From positions 52,061,812-52,125,811 of the forward strand of contig CM049314.1 in the NCBI GenBank assembly GCA_026874595.1: a DNA stretch of 64,000 nucleotides. Direction: 5' to 3'. Both the position numbers and the translations under genes were made by a program. The notes under the pieces were generated by a model that saw only the letters and a list, made by a program, of their open reading frames with translations, searched no databases and had not been told where the DNA came from. This document shows, piece by piece, positions 60,836 to 64,000 of this stretch. This DNA comes from Sipunculus nudus. Lineage: Eukaryota; Annelida; Sipuncula; Golfingiida; Sipunculidae. Position 1 is the first letter of the stretch. Every line of letters starts with the position of its first letter.

Positions 60836-62464
60836 GAGTCTGTAACTGGAAATTTTGTTGTGTTTGTAGTTATTCTGAGCCTGTATCTTGTAATGTTGTT
60901 GTGTTTGTAGTTATTCTGAGCCTGAATCTTGTAATGTTGTTGTGTTTGTAGTTATTCTGAGCCTGTATCTGGTAATGTTGTTGTGTTTGTAGTTATTCTG
61001 AGCCTGTATCTTGTAATGTTGTTGTGTTTGTAGTTATTCTGAGCCTGTATCTTGTAATGTTGTTGTGTTTGTAGTTATTCTGAGCCTGAATCTTGTAATG
61101 TTGTTGTGTTTGTAGTTATTCTGAGCCTGTATCTGGTAATGTTGTTGTGTTTGTAGTTATTCTGAGCCTGTATCTTGTAATGTTGTTGTGTTTGTAGTTA
61201 TTCTGAGCCTGTATCTTGTAATGTTGTTGTGTTTGTAGTTATTCTGAGCCTGAATCTTGTAATGTTGTTGTGTTTGTAGTTATTCTGAGCCTGTATCTGG
61301 TAATGTTGTTGTGTTTGTAGTTATTCTGAGCCTGTATCTGGTAATGTTGTTGTGTTTGTAGTTATTCTGAGCCTGTATCTGGTAATGTTGTTGTGTTTGT
61401 ATTTATTCTGAGCCTGTTTCTGGTAATAATGCTGTGTTTGTAGTTATTCTGAGTCTGTATTTGGTAATGTTGTTGTGTTTGTAGTTATTCTGAGCCTGTA
61501 TCTGGTAATGTTGTTGTGCTTGTAGTTATTCTGAGCCTGTATTTGGTAATGTTGCTGTGTTTGTAGTTATTCTGAGCCTGTATCTGGTAATGTTGCTGTG
61601 TTTGTAGTTATTCTGAGCCTGTATCTGGTAATGTTGTTGTGTTTGTAGTTATCTGAGCCTGTTTCTGGTAATAATGCTGTATTTGTAGTTATTCTGAGCC
61701 TGTATCTGGTAATGTTGTTGTGTTTGTAGTTTTTCTGAGCCTGTATCTGGTAATGTTGTTGTGTTTGTAGTTATTCTGAGCCTGTATCTGGTAATGTTGT
61801 TGTGTTTGTAGTTATTCTGAGCCTGTATCTGGTAATGTTGTTGTGTTTGTAGTTATTCTGAGCCTGTATCTGGTAATGTTGTTGTGCTTGTAGTTATTCT
61901 GAGCCTGTATTTGGTAATGTTGTTGTGTTTGTAGTTATTCTGAGCCTGTATCTGGTAATGTTGTTGTGTTTGTAGTTATTCTGAGCCTGTATCTGGTAAT
62001 GTTGCTGTGTTTGTAGTTATTCTAAGCCTATATCTGGTAATGTTGTTGTGCTTGTAGTTATTCTGAGCCTGTATTTGGTAATGTTGTTGTGTTGTAGTTA
62101 TTCTGAGCCTGTTTCTGGTAATAATGCTGTGTTTGTAGTTATTCTGAGCCTGTATCTGGTATTGTTGCTGTGTTTGTAGTTATTCTGAGCCTGTATCTTG
62201 TAATGTTGTTGTGTTTGTAGTTATTCTGAGCCTGTATCTGGTAATGTTGTTGTGTTTGTAGTTATTCTGAGCCTGTATTTGGTAATGTTGTTGTGTTTGT
62301 AGTTATTCTGAGCCTGTATCTGGTAATGTTGTTGTGTTTGTAGTTATTCTGAGCCTGTATCTGGTAATGTTGTTGTGCTTGTAGTTATTCTGAGCCTGTA
62401 TTTGGTAATGTTGTTGTGTTTGTAGTTATTCTGAACCTGTATCTGGTAATGTTGCTGTGTTTCA
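60836..62464 (+). repeat. 41-bp minisatellite, main part, ending at a splice acceptor
   Basis: About 39 copies of the same unit as 52733-52912. Each unit contains GTTGTTGTGTTTGTAG, a passable 3' splice site. The last unit changes to GTTGCTGTGTTTCAG, the acceptor of the exon at 62466. Confidence 0.95.
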
Positions 62465-62465
62465 G

Positions 62466-62580
62466 ACCATCAAAGCCAACAGATCTATAGCACCAGCAAC
62501 AGGAGCACAGCTGGCACCAGGGGGAACCATCACCACAGCACAGATAATGAACCCAAATATTATACCAAAGATACCCACAG
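62466..62580 (+). CDS. Probable host gene exon (115 bp), unrecognised protein
   Basis: Acceptor TGTTTCAG, donor GTACAC (weak). The frame reads TIKANRSIAPATGAQL, then a stretch rich in threonine, alanine and isoleucine ending PNIIPKIPTG with the last codon split in phase 1. It joins in phase 0 to the exon at 48286-48424. The local reading frame is open and compositionally unlike the surrounding repeats. Function unknown; the composition suits an intrinsically disordered part of a nuclear regulator. Confidence 0.6.
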
Positions 62581-64000
62581 GTACACATAGTCAGTGTACG
62601 TACTAAGTGTGTGGAATGAATGGTTAAAGCATTGTAGGCAGCATGGGGTCTCGATGCATGAGAGTACCAGTGGGTATGTTATTACCAATGTGGGCTTCAT
62701 AGTCTCCTGCCAAGTGGAACGGGGGGGGGGGGGGGGACTGCCAAAAAAAGGTCTGCATTCATCTGTCTGTCGATATTTAGAAGTCTACATCAATGCACCT
62801 ACTAAACCTACTCTACTCGCTAAACACATGTTAAAAAAAAACTGCAGCTATCATCACCAAATTTTGCAGACATAGGAAAACTTTATGTTTCGATGGTACC
62901 ACCTGTTTGTATAAGACAATTGAATCTTTTCCTTTATACCTCAGACAAGGCAATAAATATTACAGTTTTTGCTCTCTAATTAATGTTTACAAATTTATGC
63001 TTTGAGCAAGGGCATCAGATGAATATGAATTGAGTTAAATTTTTGTCAAAATGACATCCTTACGGACTTCACTGATTGGGCCAAAAAGAAAAAAACCTTT
63101 TTTTCTGGTAACATAGCAGAAAAATCTTGGGTCGGTAGGTAGGTAAAAGTTTTTTTTTTTTTACATCCCGTTTCATTACACGAGTTCAATGCCACATGGT
63201 CGCTATATGCTATCAATTTACACACAAAACACCTAAAATTTGTAATTACACAGACACACATGTATCTGAAATAGATATTTCGCCAAGTTAAGACATTCTA
63301 TATCAAAGTCTGACAGGTCCTAAAGTGTTGTGGCCTGATCTTCATCTTCGCTCACTGCAAATTTATGCAAAGACAACCAAGTTGCGTTCAGGTAACTTGC
63401 CACAGTCCCGAGGGATGTCAGAAAATGTCTGATTAATTTTACCATAAAATTTGGAATGGACACGTGGATGGGGGATAGGAAACAGGAATTTATTTTCCCT
63501 TGTCGTATCGTAAAAGCGGGACTAATTTGGATGCTTCTGTAATGGAAATATTAATGATGGCTATCATATAGATGGTTGCAAGGTGAGTCAAATGGACAAA
63601 AAGTATAAATACCTTTAAATTCATGTTTATATTGGTTATTATAACTATTTATGCAATGCAATAAATTGTATTTGATGTTAGCAAATTAGTTAAATCATGA
63701 CATTTTATTGTAATGATTGTATCACCGGTATTGAGAAAATATTGATGTGTTTACTTCCAAACCATCCTGAGACTTAACAATTTTAAAAGGGTCCAAAGGT
63801 TGTCTTTTGATTGTAAAAATTCAGTGTTTATCTGAAGGTTCCAGTGAAAATATGTGATCTGATCTGCTAGTCACTGTTTGTAGGTATTTATTTTGATAAG
63901 AAAAAACAAACTCCCTTAATTCATGGAATCCCCCAAAAAGAGTTCCTTAGAATCATATTTGATTTAGTACAATTATCATACTATTCTTAATCATTTTCTG
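62581..64000. other. Downstream intron or flank, no further exon recognised
   Basis: Contains a poly-G tract (about 62730-62744), a trace of family A/B-type sequence near 62870-62910 (ACCAAATTTTGCAG, GGTACCACCTG) and otherwise AT-rich sequence without a coding signal. Confidence 0.5.

Larger units (their letters stand above)
48425..62465 (+). other. About 14-kb intron of the host gene, filled with repeats
   Basis: If the two exons belong together, this GT-AG intron contains two family A copies, a family B copy, a family C copy and the 41-bp minisatellite that runs into its acceptor. The segment 48425-49555 holds nothing recognisable. Confidence 0.55.

Noticed and set aside
63046-63261. Minus-strand open frame near the window end
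   Set aside because: Crosses a poly-T tract and shows no domain or splice context.

Overview
This window is metazoan nuclear DNA, not prokaryotic. Genes are split by GT-AG introns, there are long stretches without genes, and AT, poly-G/C and minisatellite repeats are abundant. LTR elements, a LINE, hAT, TA-target and Harbinger-like elements and long non-coding repeat families fill most of it. The long repeats starting AGCTCAGCTGACT followed by GTCCGTCCGTC runs resemble repeats I associate with lophotrochozoans, especially molluscs. The species is not identified.

Layout. 32-1141 (-): intact, intronless class A GPCR. 1520-2950: two minisatellites. 3784-8451: candidate TA-flanked DNA transposon with no recognisable protein. 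11000-16640: ruined Ty3/gypsy element lacking RT. 16668-18118: family A repeat carrying a ~400 bp miniature LTR element whose LTRs contain tRNA-like A and B boxes. 18375-19260 (-): ruined LINE, followed by a minisatellite built from its own RT sequence. 20430-21690: 30-bp minisatellite. 23770-35540: a 34-bp minisatellite invaded by an LTR retrotransposon with Gmr1-like domain order (integrase before RT). That element was later split by a ~3.6 kb inversion and again by a family B repeat. 36115-44358: a complete 8.24 kb two-gene DNA transposon. 44796-45265: hAT-like MITE. 48286-62580: two plausible exons of an unrecognised host gene, separated by a ~14 kb repeat-filled intron ending in a 41-bp minisatellite that resembles repeated 3' splice sites.

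The most notable system is the 36115-44358 transposon. It has matching terminal inverted repeats, a TA duplication, and two tail-to-tail intron-containing genes whose splice phases all fit. One encodes a 506-residue THAP-HTH-DDE transposase (-). The other encodes a 683-residue SAP-SWIM-YqaJ nuclease-PHD protein (+). Both appear uninterrupted after splicing with catalytic residues present, so the element may be autonomous or recently active. It is closest to what I know as the ISL2EU/IS4EU group related to PIF/Harbinger. A DDE transposase paired with a lambda-exonuclease-type nuclease suggests a cut-and-process transposition mechanism; that is inference.

Nested insertions with readable target duplications give a relative history: MITEs sit inside the transposon's introns, the miniature LTR element sits inside a family A repeat, family B sits inside the retrotransposon's RNase H gene, and family A sits inside family B.
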